DNA of 27,313 bases from JBLHHI01 sp047614125 (GTDB taxonomy: Bacteria > Bacteroidota > Bacteroidia > NS11-12g > UBA9320), in assembly GCA_047614125.1 (NCBI GenBank), contig JBLHHI010000035.1, positions 1 through 27,313 on the forward strand, written 5' to 3'. Below the pieces are notes generated by a model that worked only from the letters and a program-made list of their open reading frames with translations, made no database searches and was not told where the DNA came from. Position 1 is the first letter of the stretch. Each line of letters opens with the position of its first letter. Position numbers and translations under genes: made by a program. Of this stretch, positions 20,189 through 27,313 are shown one piece after another.

Positions 20189-21601
20189 ATGGAAGAAACT
20201 TCGGCAATATCAGAATTGGATCAATCATCAGAAGGTGAATTTGAAAGAACGCCTGTTCCATCCTCCAAACTAAAGGGTTGGAAGAGCTTCTTGGGCATGT
20301 ATGCTGGAGAGCACGCTGCGGGCACAGAATTTATGATTGGCCCACTGTTTTTAACCGCTGGGGTTAGCGCCTTTGATTTGCTTGCTGGTTTGCTTTTTGG
20401 AAACCTTTTAGCGGTTTTGAGTTGGCGGTTTTTAACAGCCACCATTGCCGTAGAAAATCGACTAACGCTTTATTATCAGCTGGAAAAAATTTGCGGAAAG
20501 AACTTAGTGAAAGGCTACAACTTAGCCAACGGCATCTTGTTTTGCTTTTTAGCCGGTTCCATGATTACCGTTTCTGCAACGGCTGTTGGCATTCCGTTCA
20601 ACATGGAAATGCCCCGACTAACCGACACCATGCCCAATGGTGTCACTTGGGTCGTAATCGTTCTGGTACTTGGCGCAATGATATCTCTGGTGGCGGCAAA
20701 AGGATACAACACGGTTTCGAAAGCTGCAAATTGGATGTCGCCCGTAATTGTATTGGCCTTTCTAGCCTGTGGAATTGTGGCTCTCAATCAATTGGAAATC
20801 AAGAGTTTTGCAGATTTTTGGAATGTTTGGGGAGCAGGAAGAGATCCGTTTCCGGGGCAGATTAAATATACGTTTTGGCATGTGATGATTTGGTCGTGGT
20901 TTGCCAATGCGGCCATGCACATTGGCATGTCGGATTTATCCGTTTTTCGATACGCCAAAAAAGCGAGTTCGGGGTGGACAACCGCAGCGGGAATGTACAT
21001 TGGGCATTACATGGCTTGGATTGCTGCTGCGTTGTTGTACGCGGTTTATCTCAAAACTCCGGAGGCTATAGCTTTTCTGAGCAACGGAGAAGCACCACCT
21101 GTTGCTCCGGGCCCGTTGGCCAATAATGCCATTGGTATTTTTGGAATCCTTACCGTAGTCTTAGCTGGATGGACAACCGCCAATCCAACCATATACCGCG
21201 CGGGATTGGCCTTTCAGGCCTTGCGACCCAAAACATCTACCTTTTGGGTGACCATTATTGCCGGAACGGTTGCCACCATTGCTGGTTTGTTTCCGGCCTT
21301 TGCTATGAAACTCTTGGGTTTTGTGGCCTTGTACGGCTTTATTCTAGCACCCTTTGGCGCCATCATTGTATTTGAACACTTCTTTGCCAAGCGATACGGA
21401 ATTACAAAAAACTATGCAGAAGTAGCGGGAATTAAATTCAATAAATCCGTCTTTTATGCCTGGATCATCAGCTTTGGGTTGTTCTACGGCATTTCTTTAC
21501 AATTCGATGTATTCTTGTCGTTTGTAACCTTACCGGCTTGGTTGTTATGCGGAGTGTTGTTTTTGGTTTTTAGTAAGATTTGGCAAAGGGGAGGTCATTA
21601 A
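20189..21601 (+). CDS. NCS1-type permease, candidate rhamnose-pathway transporter
   Basis: 470 residues with an acidic N-terminal tail (about 1-30) and about twelve hydrophobic segments. The first helix region (YAGEHAAGTEFMIGPLFLTA), a GYNTVSKAANWMSP segment in the middle and NPTIYRAGLAFQALRP near residue 335 place it among nucleobase:cation symporter-1-like inner-membrane permeases. Characterised NCS1 proteins carry purines, pyrimidines, hydantoins or vitamins. This gene is 5 nt behind lldD in a rhamnose cluster with no other transporter, so uptake of L-rhamnose or of lactate is a reasonable but unproven inference. The start codon at 20189 is supported by the spacing. The next gene is convergent. 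Confidence 0.75.
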   Translation: MEETSAISELDQSSEGEFERTPVPSSKLKGWKSFLGMYAGEHAAGTEFMIGPLFLTAGVSAFDLLAGLLFGNLLAVLSWRFLTATIAVENRLTLYYQLEKICGKNLVKGYNLANGILFCFLAGSMITVSATAVGIPFNMEMPRLTDTMPNGVTWVVIVLVLGAMISLVAAKGYNTVSKAANWMSPVIVLAFLACGIVALNQLEIKSFADFWNVWGAGRDPFPGQIKYTFWHVMIWSWFANAAMHIGMSDLSVFRYAKKASSGWTTAAGMYIGHYMAWIAAALLYAVYLKTPEAIAFLSNGEAPPVAPGPLANNAIGIFGILTVVLAGWTTANPTIYRAGLAFQALRPKTSTFWVTIIAGTVATIAGLFPAFAMKLLGFVALYGFILAPFGAIIVFEHFFAKRYGITKNYAEVAGIKFNKSVFYAWIISFGLFYGISLQFDVFLSFVTLPAWLLCGVLFLVFSKIWQRGGH

Positions 21602-22191
21602 TGAGTGGATATCTAGATAGGCAAAGGGATGAGGATACTTGCCACTTAAATGGCTGACAATCTGCATGTTGGCTTGCAGAACTTTGGTCGTTATTTGCAC
21701 AATTATGCAGAATTTAGCACATTTTTGAACATTTTTGGTTGGTTTCATATATCTATAATCTGAAGCGTGGCAAAAGCGTTGAAAATCGCAGATCAATCAA
21801 CACATCCGTAAAGTTAGTATGAAAAATGCAAAAAGAGGAAGTTTCGTATCCTTCCAAATCCTTTGATACTATGTCATTGACATTTAGAATCAATTAGAAT
21901 TGAAATAAATATTCCCGCATGGTAAAATATTCACCAAAGTTATAAAATTAGGAGTAATTATTACCGTTCGGTAATATGCAACTGAAGTCATGCTGAAGCG
22001 ATTGGGGCTATGGATTATTAAAACTAGATCCGTAGTCGCAGCAAGCAATCCAGCGCATCAGACTCATGATAGTGGGGTCATCCTGAGGTCGAAGTCATCC
22101 TGAACTCGTTTCAGGGCAGGATCTTTTGATGATATTTAAAAATTAACCTTTCCGTAGTCTGAAGCCGGGCTCAAGCGTTATGGACTACCCA
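21602..22191. other. 590-bp convergent gap with palindromes and dispersed repeats
   Basis: It separates the permease (plus) from DUF4834 (minus) and has no convincing ORF. It contains a perfect palindrome ATTACCG-TT-CGGTAAT (21960-21975), the hairpin CCTGAA-CTCGT-TTCAGG (22099-22115) within a 'GTCATCCTGAACTCGTTTCAGG'-like repeat, and two relatives of the 4222-4264 repeat (22028-22037 and 22151-22188). No U-tract terminator was recognised. Confidence 0.55.
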
Positions 22192-22461
22192 CTAATCCAC
22201 CTCCTCATAATCAACGTAATCGCCATCCGCATCTTTGCTTTTGGTAGTAGTTGATTTGGAATTTTTAGAAACCACATTAATGTCGCCGTCTTTGTGAGAA
22301 GTGCGGTTTTGGTACTGACCTTGTTGCTGCTGTTGATTCTTTAAATCGTTCATCACCTGATCTCGCTGGGTTATGATGGCCTTGCGCACGTTCCACACTT
22401 TAGAAACAAAGCGTAACAGGAAAAACACAATGATGATTAATATTATTTGTTGAAACTTCAT
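22192..22461 (-). CDS. DUF4834 family small membrane protein
   Basis: 89 residues. One N-terminal membrane segment (residues 5-20, IIIVFFLLRFV), then a basic/coiled region, a Gln-rich stretch (44-51), a Lys/Ser/Thr-rich linker and the closing DGDYVDYEEVD, which is the hallmark of DUF4834. The family is Bacteroidota-specific with no known function. It lies 31 nt behind carB on the same strand, so it is probably co-transcribed with it, but no functional link to pyrimidine or arginine synthesis is known. Confidence 0.7.
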   Translation of the reverse strand: MKFQQIILIIIVFFLLRFVSKVWNVRKAIITQRDQVMNDLKNQQQQQGQYQNRTSHKDGDINVVSKNSKSTTTKSKDADGDYVDYEEVD

Positions 22462-22492
22462 CTACTCAGACTTAACTTTCAATTTTACTAAA

Positions 22493-25309
22493 TTACTTAC
22501 TTAAGAACATCGATTTTTCTTTGTACAACTCCCTAAAATATGGGTCTTTTAAGTCTTGTACAAAGTAAATGGCCTCGCCCGTCGATTTCATCTCCGGGCC
22601 TAGCTCCTTGTTTACATTAGGAAACTTATCGAACGAGAAAACCGGCCGCTTAATGGCATAGCCCTTGGGAGTTTGAACAATATCGAAGTCGGAAAGTTTG
22701 TGGGTTCCCAACATAATCTTAGTGGCTATGTTGATGTACGGCACTCCGTAGGCCTTGCAAATAAAGGGCACCGTTCTCGATGCACGTGGATTGGCCTCAA
22801 TTACATATACCTTTTCATTCTTTACCGCAAACTGCATGTTCATTAAACCTCTGATGTTTAAGGCGTGCGCAATCTTATGCGTATACGTAGTTATTTGCTC
22901 CATTACAACCTCCGAAAAGCTGAAAGGAGGAAGTACCGCAGATGAATCGCCGGAGTGGATTCCAGCAGGCTCAATGTGCTCCATAATGCCAAGGATGTGC
23001 ACATCCGTTCCATCGCAGATGGCATCGCTCTCAGCTTCTTCTGCACGATCTAAAAAATGATCAACCAAGATACGATTGCCTGGCATATCACCTTGTAGTT
23101 CAATTACCGCTTTTTGCAAGTCTTCGTCATTGATCACAATTTTCATCCCTTGTCCACCCAAAACATAAGAAGGACGCACCAAGACAGGATAGCCAACACG
23201 TGCTGCAATCTCAATGGCTTCAAAGGCATTTTCGGCCACTCCGTATTCAGGATACGGAATGCCTAAGTCTTTTAACAAGTTGGAAAATGATCCGCGATCT
23301 TCGGCCAAATCCATATTTGGGAAACTGGTGCCTATGATTTTAACCCCTTTTTTGTGGAGTTTTTCAGCCAACTTTAAAGCCGTCTGACCGCCCAGCTGAA
23401 CAATCACTCCTTCAGGTTTCTCATGGTCGATGATCTCTTCTAAATGTTCCCAAAAAACCGGTTCGAAATAGAGCTTACTCGCCATGTCGAAATCTGTTGA
23501 AACCGTTTCCGGGTTACAGTTAATCATGATGGCTTCATATCCAACCTCTTTGCTGGCCAGCAAACCGTGCACACAGCAGTAGTCAAACTCGATACCTTGA
23601 CCAATTCTATTTGGACCTGCGCCCAAAACAATGATCTTCTTTTTATTACTTACTTCCGATTCGTTTTCGCCATCGAAGGTGGAATAAAAGTAATTCGTAG
23701 GCGATTCGAACTCAGCAGAACACGTATCCACCATTTTAAATACACGCTTAATTCCCAGTTCTTTACGCTTGGCGTAGACTTCTTCATCCGTGCAATTGCC
23801 CATAGCGTGCGCAATCTGAAAGTCGGAAAACCCTTTTTCTTTGGCCGTTCGCAACACCACCGGATCAATGTTTTGAATGGTAAACTTCTTGATGGCTCGC
23901 TCGGTTTTAACCAAGTCGTAAATCTGCTCTAAAAACCACCGATCTATCTTGGTAATTTCTTGGATGGATGTGAGTGGAACGCCTAAGGTCATTGCATCCT
24001 TTAAATGGAATAACCGATCCCAGCTCGGAGTTTTTAAACTTGCTATGAGCTTTTCTAAATTCTTTTCTTCCCAGCCATCGCATCCCAAGCCCATTCGCTT
24101 TAGTTCGAGACTTTGACATGCCTTTTGCAAGGCTTCTTGGAAGCTTCGACCAATGGCCATTACCTCACCCACCGATTTCATTTGAAGTCCAAGCGAGGTA
24201 TCCGAACCCGGAAACTTATCGAAGTTCCAACGCGGTATTTTAACAATCGTGTAATCGATCGAAGGCTCAAAAAAGGCCGAGGTTGTTTGTGTAACCGGAT
24301 TTTTAAGTTCATCGAGATAATACCCAATGGCCAACTTACTTGCAATTTTGGCAATGGGGTAACCCGTTGCTTTGGATGCAAGTGCCGAAGAACGACTCAC
24401 TCTTGGGTTAATTTCAATGGCAATAATGGCCTCATCCTCAGGGTTAACTGAGAACTGCACATTGCAACCTCCGGCAAAGTTGCCCATGCTCCGCATCATC
24501 TTAAAGGCCATGTCTCGCATTTTCTGAAAACATGTATCGCTGAGCGTTAGGGCGGGTGCAACAGTTATCGAATCGCCGGTATGGATGCCCATCGGATCAA
24601 AGTTTTCGATGGTACAAATTACTACGATGTCGTCTTTGCCATCGCGCAAGAGTTCAAACTCAAATTCCTTCCAACCTATAACAGCTTGTTCCACCAGCAC
24701 TTCGTGTGTGGGCGATGCTTCCAATCCGCGTTTAAGTGCCGCATCGAATTCTTCTTTAACATGTACAAAACCACCACCAGTGCCCCCTAAGGTGTATGAA
24801 GGACGGATAACCAACGGAAATCCTAGTTTTTGCGCAGCTTCCTTTCCTTCTAAAAAAGAGTTGGCAATTTTGGAAGGAGCAACAGGTACACCAATTTCGC
24901 CCATGAGTTTCCGAAATTCTTCTCGGTTCTCAGCGCGTTCTATAGCATCTATATCCACCCCAATAATGCGCACCTTGTACTTTTCCCATATGCCCAATTC
25001 ATCAGCTTCCTTGCAGAGATTCAGCGCAGTTTGTCCGCCCATAGTGGGTAATACAGCATCTATTTGGTGTTTTTCTAGAATCTCAACAATCGATGCAGAG
25101 GTTAACGGTAAAAGGTAGATGTTATCTGCCATTACCGGGTCTGTCATAATCGTTGCCGGATTCGAATTAATGAGCGTTACAGAAATTCCTTCCTCTTGCA
25201 AGGATCGAGCGGCCTGACTACCAGAGTAGTCAAATTCGCAGGCTTGTCCGATAATGATGGGTCCGCTTCCAATTATTAAGACTGACTTTATTGAAGTATC
25301 TTTGGGCAT
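22493..25309 (-). CDS. carB: Carbamoyl-phosphate synthase large subunit, without C-terminal MGS domain
   Basis: 938 residues. It has two homologous ATP-grasp halves. The first half (1 to ~400) starts with VLIIGSGPIIIGQACEFDYS and has LEASPTHEVLVEQ and AIEINPRVSRSSALASKATG. An oligomerisation region (~400-550) follows. The second half starts at IIVLGAGPNRIGQGIEFDYC and ends with VIEANPRASRTVPFICKAYG and PVFSFDKF. It makes carbamoyl phosphate from bicarbonate, ammonia (from the small subunit CarA, not in this window) and two ATP, for pyrimidine and arginine synthesis. E. coli CarB has 1073 residues; the missing ~135 C-terminal residues correspond to the MGS-like allosteric domain, and the reading frame shows no sign of a frameshift there. 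A -7 box lies 20 nt upstream. Confidence 0.95.
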   Translation of the reverse strand: MPKDTSIKSVLIIGSGPIIIGQACEFDYSGSQAARSLQEEGISVTLINSNPATIMTDPVMADNIYLLPLTSASIVEILEKHQIDAVLPTMGGQTALNLCKEADELGIWEKYKVRIIGVDIDAIERAENREEFRKLMGEIGVPVAPSKIANSFLEGKEAAQKLGFPLVIRPSYTLGGTGGGFVHVKEEFDAALKRGLEASPTHEVLVEQAVIGWKEFEFELLRDGKDDIVVICTIENFDPMGIHTGDSITVAPALTLSDTCFQKMRDMAFKMMRSMGNFAGGCNVQFSVNPEDEAIIAIEINPRVSRSSALASKATGYPIAKIASKLAIGYYLDELKNPVTQTTSAFFEPSIDYTIVKIPRWNFDKFPGSDTSLGLQMKSVGEVMAIGRSFQEALQKACQSLELKRMGLGCDGWEEKNLEKLIASLKTPSWDRLFHLKDAMTLGVPLTSIQEITKIDRWFLEQIYDLVKTERAIKKFTIQNIDPVVLRTAKEKGFSDFQIAHAMGNCTDEEVYAKRKELGIKRVFKMVDTCSAEFESPTNYFYSTFDGENESEVSNKKKIIVLGAGPNRIGQGIEFDYCCVHGLLASKEVGYEAIMINCNPETVSTDFDMASKLYFEPVFWEHLEEIIDHEKPEGVIVQLGGQTALKLAEKLHKKGVKIIGTSFPNMDLAEDRGSFSNLLKDLGIPYPEYGVAENAFEAIEIAARVGYPVLVRPSYVLGGQGMKIVINDEDLQKAVIELQGDMPGNRILVDHFLDRAEEAESDAICDGTDVHILGIMEHIEPAGIHSGDSSAVLPPFSFSEVVMEQITTYTHKIAHALNIRGLMNMQFAVKNEKVYVIEANPRASRTVPFICKAYGVPYINIATKIMLGTHKLSDFDIVQTPKGYAIKRPVFSFDKFPNVNKELGPEMKSTGEAIYFVQDLKDPYFRELYKEKSMFLSK

Positions 25310-25329
25310 TGTGTTATTTACAAATTCGG

Positions 25330-25337
25330 CAAATTTA
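25330..25337 (-). promoter_or_regulatory. TAnnTTTG -7 box for carB
   Basis: On the minus strand TAAATTTG (25337-25330) lies 20 nt before the carB ATG, an exact -7 match. No TTTG at -33 spacing was found. It is in the 56-bp divergent gap shared with the first hydrolase gene. Confidence 0.5.
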
Positions 25338-25365
25338 AGTCAATCAGAATTTTAACGAGACTTTT

Positions 25366-26199
25366 GTGGAAAAGGAATTTAAATGGATGTCATCAGTAGT
25401 GTGTTATCAAGTTCTTGGGAACGGGCCTACGGCTATGATTGCCTTTCATGGATATGCTCAGAACAGCCGTGTTTTCAATGTATTCAATCAATTTTATGAG
25501 AATAAGTACACCGTGTATTCAATCGATTTACCCTTTCAAGGTAAAACACAATGGAATGAGCCTGGAAAGCTGAATGCGGAAGCCTTAACAAATTTAATAT
25601 GCGCTTTTTTAAAAGAAATGAACTTGCCGGAATCTGAAAAGATTGCCTTGATGGGTTACAGCTTAGGTGGCAATTATACCCTGGGTTTTGTTTGTGCCAT
25701 GCCGGAGCGTATTAAAGAGGTGTACCTGTTAGCCGCCGACGGAATAGCCCGTCGGTTATGGTTTCATTTTTTTACAAAGACTTGGTTGGGTTTAGCACTT
25801 TTTCAGGGCTTTATACATTTTCCGCAGCCCGTGTTTGGGTTAATTCGGCTTCTTACTTTTGTTGGATTGTACCACGTTAAGATAAAGAACTTTTTTATCG
25901 ATTCGATCTCTACCAAAGAAAAGAGAAGGTTGTTGATGCAGCGTTGGAGGAGTTCTTCGAACATACATCCAGGTATTCGCAAGGTAATTTCCACCTTGAA
26001 AAAGAGTGAAATTCCTACCTTCTTACTCTTTGGCAAAAAAGACAAGTTGATTGATTATCGAAATGCAGTTGCACTCCATAAAAAGTTGATAACTGTCCAC
26101 ATTCGGCTTTTAGATCAAGGGCACGAACTGGTCAAGCAGTCGAACGTTGTTCATTTGGAGGAATTGTATCAAGAACATAAAAACATAAAACCCGAATAA
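25366..26199 (+). CDS. Alpha/beta hydrolase 1
   Basis: 277 residues if it starts at GTG 25366, 270 from ATG 25387; the GTG form keeps a few residues (FKWM) that many relatives appear to have before the first strand, so it is slightly preferred. Fold signatures: oxyanion-hole AFHGYA (26-31), nucleophile elbow GYSLGG (Ser99), an acid candidate in FGKKDKLID (Asp226) and a C-terminal His in DQGHEL (His253). A basic/hydrophobic cap region spans ~135-190. Soluble and cytoplasmic as far as seen; the substrate is unknown. It overlaps nothing and is followed after one base by a second hydrolase gene, with carB divergent 56 bp upstream. Confidence 0.8.
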   Translation: MEKEFKWMSSVVCYQVLGNGPTAMIAFHGYAQNSRVFNVFNQFYENKYTVYSIDLPFQGKTQWNEPGKLNAEALTNLICAFLKEMNLPESEKIALMGYSLGGNYTLGFVCAMPERIKEVYLLAADGIARRLWFHFFTKTWLGLALFQGFIHFPQPVFGLIRLLTFVGLYHVKIKNFFIDSISTKEKRRLLMQRWRSSSNIHPGIRKVISTLKKSEIPTFLLFGKKDKLIDYRNAVALHKKLITVHIRLLDQGHELVKQSNVVHLEELYQEHKNIKPE

Positions 26200-26200
26200 T

Positions 26201-27022
26201 TTGCTGAAACTCATCCGTGCAGCCTTTGCCTTTTTAAATATCTTTTCACCCAAACTTGGTGGACGATGGGCACTCAAGCTATTTCTCACACCCTTGCGAC
26301 TTAAGTACAATAGAAAAGACAAACAACTCATTGGAAAAGGGAAGTCTAAAACCCTAATTTACAAAGACTTATATATTCATTACAATGAATGGGGAGCGGG
26401 CAAGGTAGTAATCTGCGTCCACGGATGGTCTGGCAAAGGGCCACAGTTTCATGCCTTTGTGGATGTTTTAGTTGCAGCTGGATATTGTGTTGTTACGGTA
26501 GATTTTCCAGGGCACGGTAGGTCGGATGGAAAAATGACGAACGTGCCGGAATTTGCCTTGGTGTTGGAAGAATTGTTAAAGTTGTATCCAACATGCAAAA
26601 CACTACTTGGCCATTCCATTGGAGGTATGGTGTGCATCTTGGCGGCCATTAAAACGGAGAATAAAATTAAAAAATTAGTCACGATTTGCACTCCAACTCT
26701 TGCTTTAAACATTTCTGCCAGGTTTATGGGAATTGTTGGAGCCAACGAGCGTGTGCATCAATCTTTTATCAGAGCCATTGAAAAACAATTTAAGCAGAGC
26801 TTTAAAGATTTCTCAGCCTATTTAATGGCAGAACAATTGGTAGGAAAGGTGGATTTTTTGGTAGTTGGAGATGACACAGATCCCGAGGTAAGTGTAGAAA
26901 ATACAATGCTAATTCAAAAATCAACAAATGCCCAACTGTTGATTACCAAAGGCTTAGGCCATAATAAACCCCTGCGAGATCCCGAGGTTATTGAGCGGGT
27001 TGTGGGGTTTATTAGGGGATAA
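26201..27022 (+). CDS. Alpha/beta hydrolase 2
   Basis: 273 residues from TTG 26201, which follows the previous stop codon by one base; no ATG is available upstream. The N-terminal segment (AFLNIFSPKLGGRWALKLFL) is typical of a Bacteroidota hydrolase group and precedes the fold proper. CVHGWSG (72-78) is the oxyanion strand, VDFPGHGRSDG follows, GHSIGG holds the nucleophile Ser139, VVGDDTDPEV carries the acid candidate, and GLGHNKPLRD carries His254. An esterase, lactonase or C-C hydrolase activity is possible; none can be chosen. It shares only the fold with its neighbour; the two are probably co-transcribed. Confidence 0.8.
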   Translation: MLKLIRAAFAFLNIFSPKLGGRWALKLFLTPLRLKYNRKDKQLIGKGKSKTLIYKDLYIHYNEWGAGKVVICVHGWSGKGPQFHAFVDVLVAAGYCVVTVDFPGHGRSDGKMTNVPEFALVLEELLKLYPTCKTLLGHSIGGMVCILAAIKTENKIKKLVTICTPTLALNISARFMGIVGANERVHQSFIRAIEKQFKQSFKDFSAYLMAEQLVGKVDFLVVGDDTDPEVSVENTMLIQKSTNAQLLITKGLGHNKPLRDPEVIERVVGFIRG

Positions 27023-27313
27023 TTGAGAAGGATCTACAGACATTTCTTCATGGTCTGTTCCCGATAAGTAGTAAGAAATTCTACAAACCAAAATAAAATA
27101 AATGCCAGCTCCATTGGAGCGAAACCTTATCAGAATTTGATTGAACAGGAATAATCCATGAAACTGTATCCAGCAAAAAGTTATATGTTGTTTGGTTTAT
27201 GGTTTTTAGCTGCACTAAATTCTGAATCAACCAATGCCCGTATTCATAATGGTGGATGATCTGCATAATTGATACCGACTCCAACGGGGTCGTATCTCGT
27301 TGAAATGTGATTT
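27023..27313. repeat. Palindrome-rich non-coding tail
   Basis: 291 bp after the last gene. It contains ACAGAC with GTCTGT (27036-27041 and 27053-27058), GCTCC-ATT-GGAGC (27108-27120) and a long stem GATACCGACTCC with GGGGTCGTATC (27271-27296, one bulge and one wobble). The pattern resembles dispersed short-hairpin repeats common in Bacteroidota intergenic DNA. The minus-strand open frame at 27081-27284 has no protein-like features and is not called. Confidence 0.4.

Noticed and set aside
20422..21375. Three out-of-frame plus-strand ORFs within the permease gene
   Set aside because: All are shadows of the NCS1 permease frame, rich in His/Cys/Trp/Arg with no domain sense.
23567..25118. Several plus-strand ORFs opposite carB
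   Set aside because: They are antisense shadows of a fully conserved CarB frame.
27081..27284. 67-residue minus-strand ORF at the right end
   Set aside because: It covers hairpin repeats, and the translation has no family resemblance or start context.

Overview
This window comes from a member of the Bacteroidota, probably a T9SS-bearing, non-gut lineage. The support is a subtilase with a type IX secretion C-terminal sorting domain, a PorV/PorQ-like outer-membrane protein, the Bacteroidota families DUF5686, DUF4468 and DUF4834, and several matches to the Bacteroidota -7 promoter box TAnnTTTG. No rRNA, tRNA, CRISPR array, integrase or transposase gene was seen.

Layout. 1-4135 (minus strand): an AcpH-like protein and a PorV/PorQ-like protein overlapping by 8 nt, then 3-hydroxybutyryl-CoA dehydrogenase and a Rieske-fold lipoprotein also overlapping by 8 nt, then a truncated DUF5686 protein. 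4136-4554 is a gene-free divergent gap filled with short palindromic repeats. 4555-5364 holds a secreted DUF4468 protein and, convergent to it, a 58-residue double-CxxC zinc-ribbon gene. 5748-8320 holds a VWA protein and its MoxR/magnesium-chelatase-like AAA+ partner, followed by a small lipoprotein. 9247-21601 (plus strand) is an L-rhamnose catabolic region. 22192-25309 (minus) is carB with a DUF4834 membrane protein. 25366-27022 (plus) is a pair of alpha/beta hydrolases.

The rhamnose region encodes an intracellular route from L-rhamnose to pyruvate and DHAP: isomerase RhaI, an FGGY kinase, a fused rhamnulose-1-phosphate aldolase/lactaldehyde dehydrogenase, and an FMN-dependent L-lactate dehydrogenase. 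An NCS1-type permease lies 5 nt behind the last and is a candidate carrier. No regulator, RhaT or mutarotase is present.

The most unusual structure is between the aldolase gene and rhaI. A subtilase gene sits between two direct repeats of about 660 bp (11759-12424 and 15344-16009). Each repeat begins with a 263-bp element with 15-bp terminal inverted repeats, continues through a conserved intergenic module ending in a TAnnTTTG box, and runs into the start of rhaI. The downstream copy leads into intact rhaI. The upstream copy leads into a broken rhaI start (ATG changed to TTG, then a frameshift). A 53-bp internally deleted form of the same TIR element lies at 4329-4381, and a diverged third copy of the promoter module lies in front of the lactate dehydrogenase gene. 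Repeat-carried promoters thus appear to sit in front of two genes of one pathway, and a secreted protease gene appears to have been inserted into, or trapped in, the operon by a duplication.
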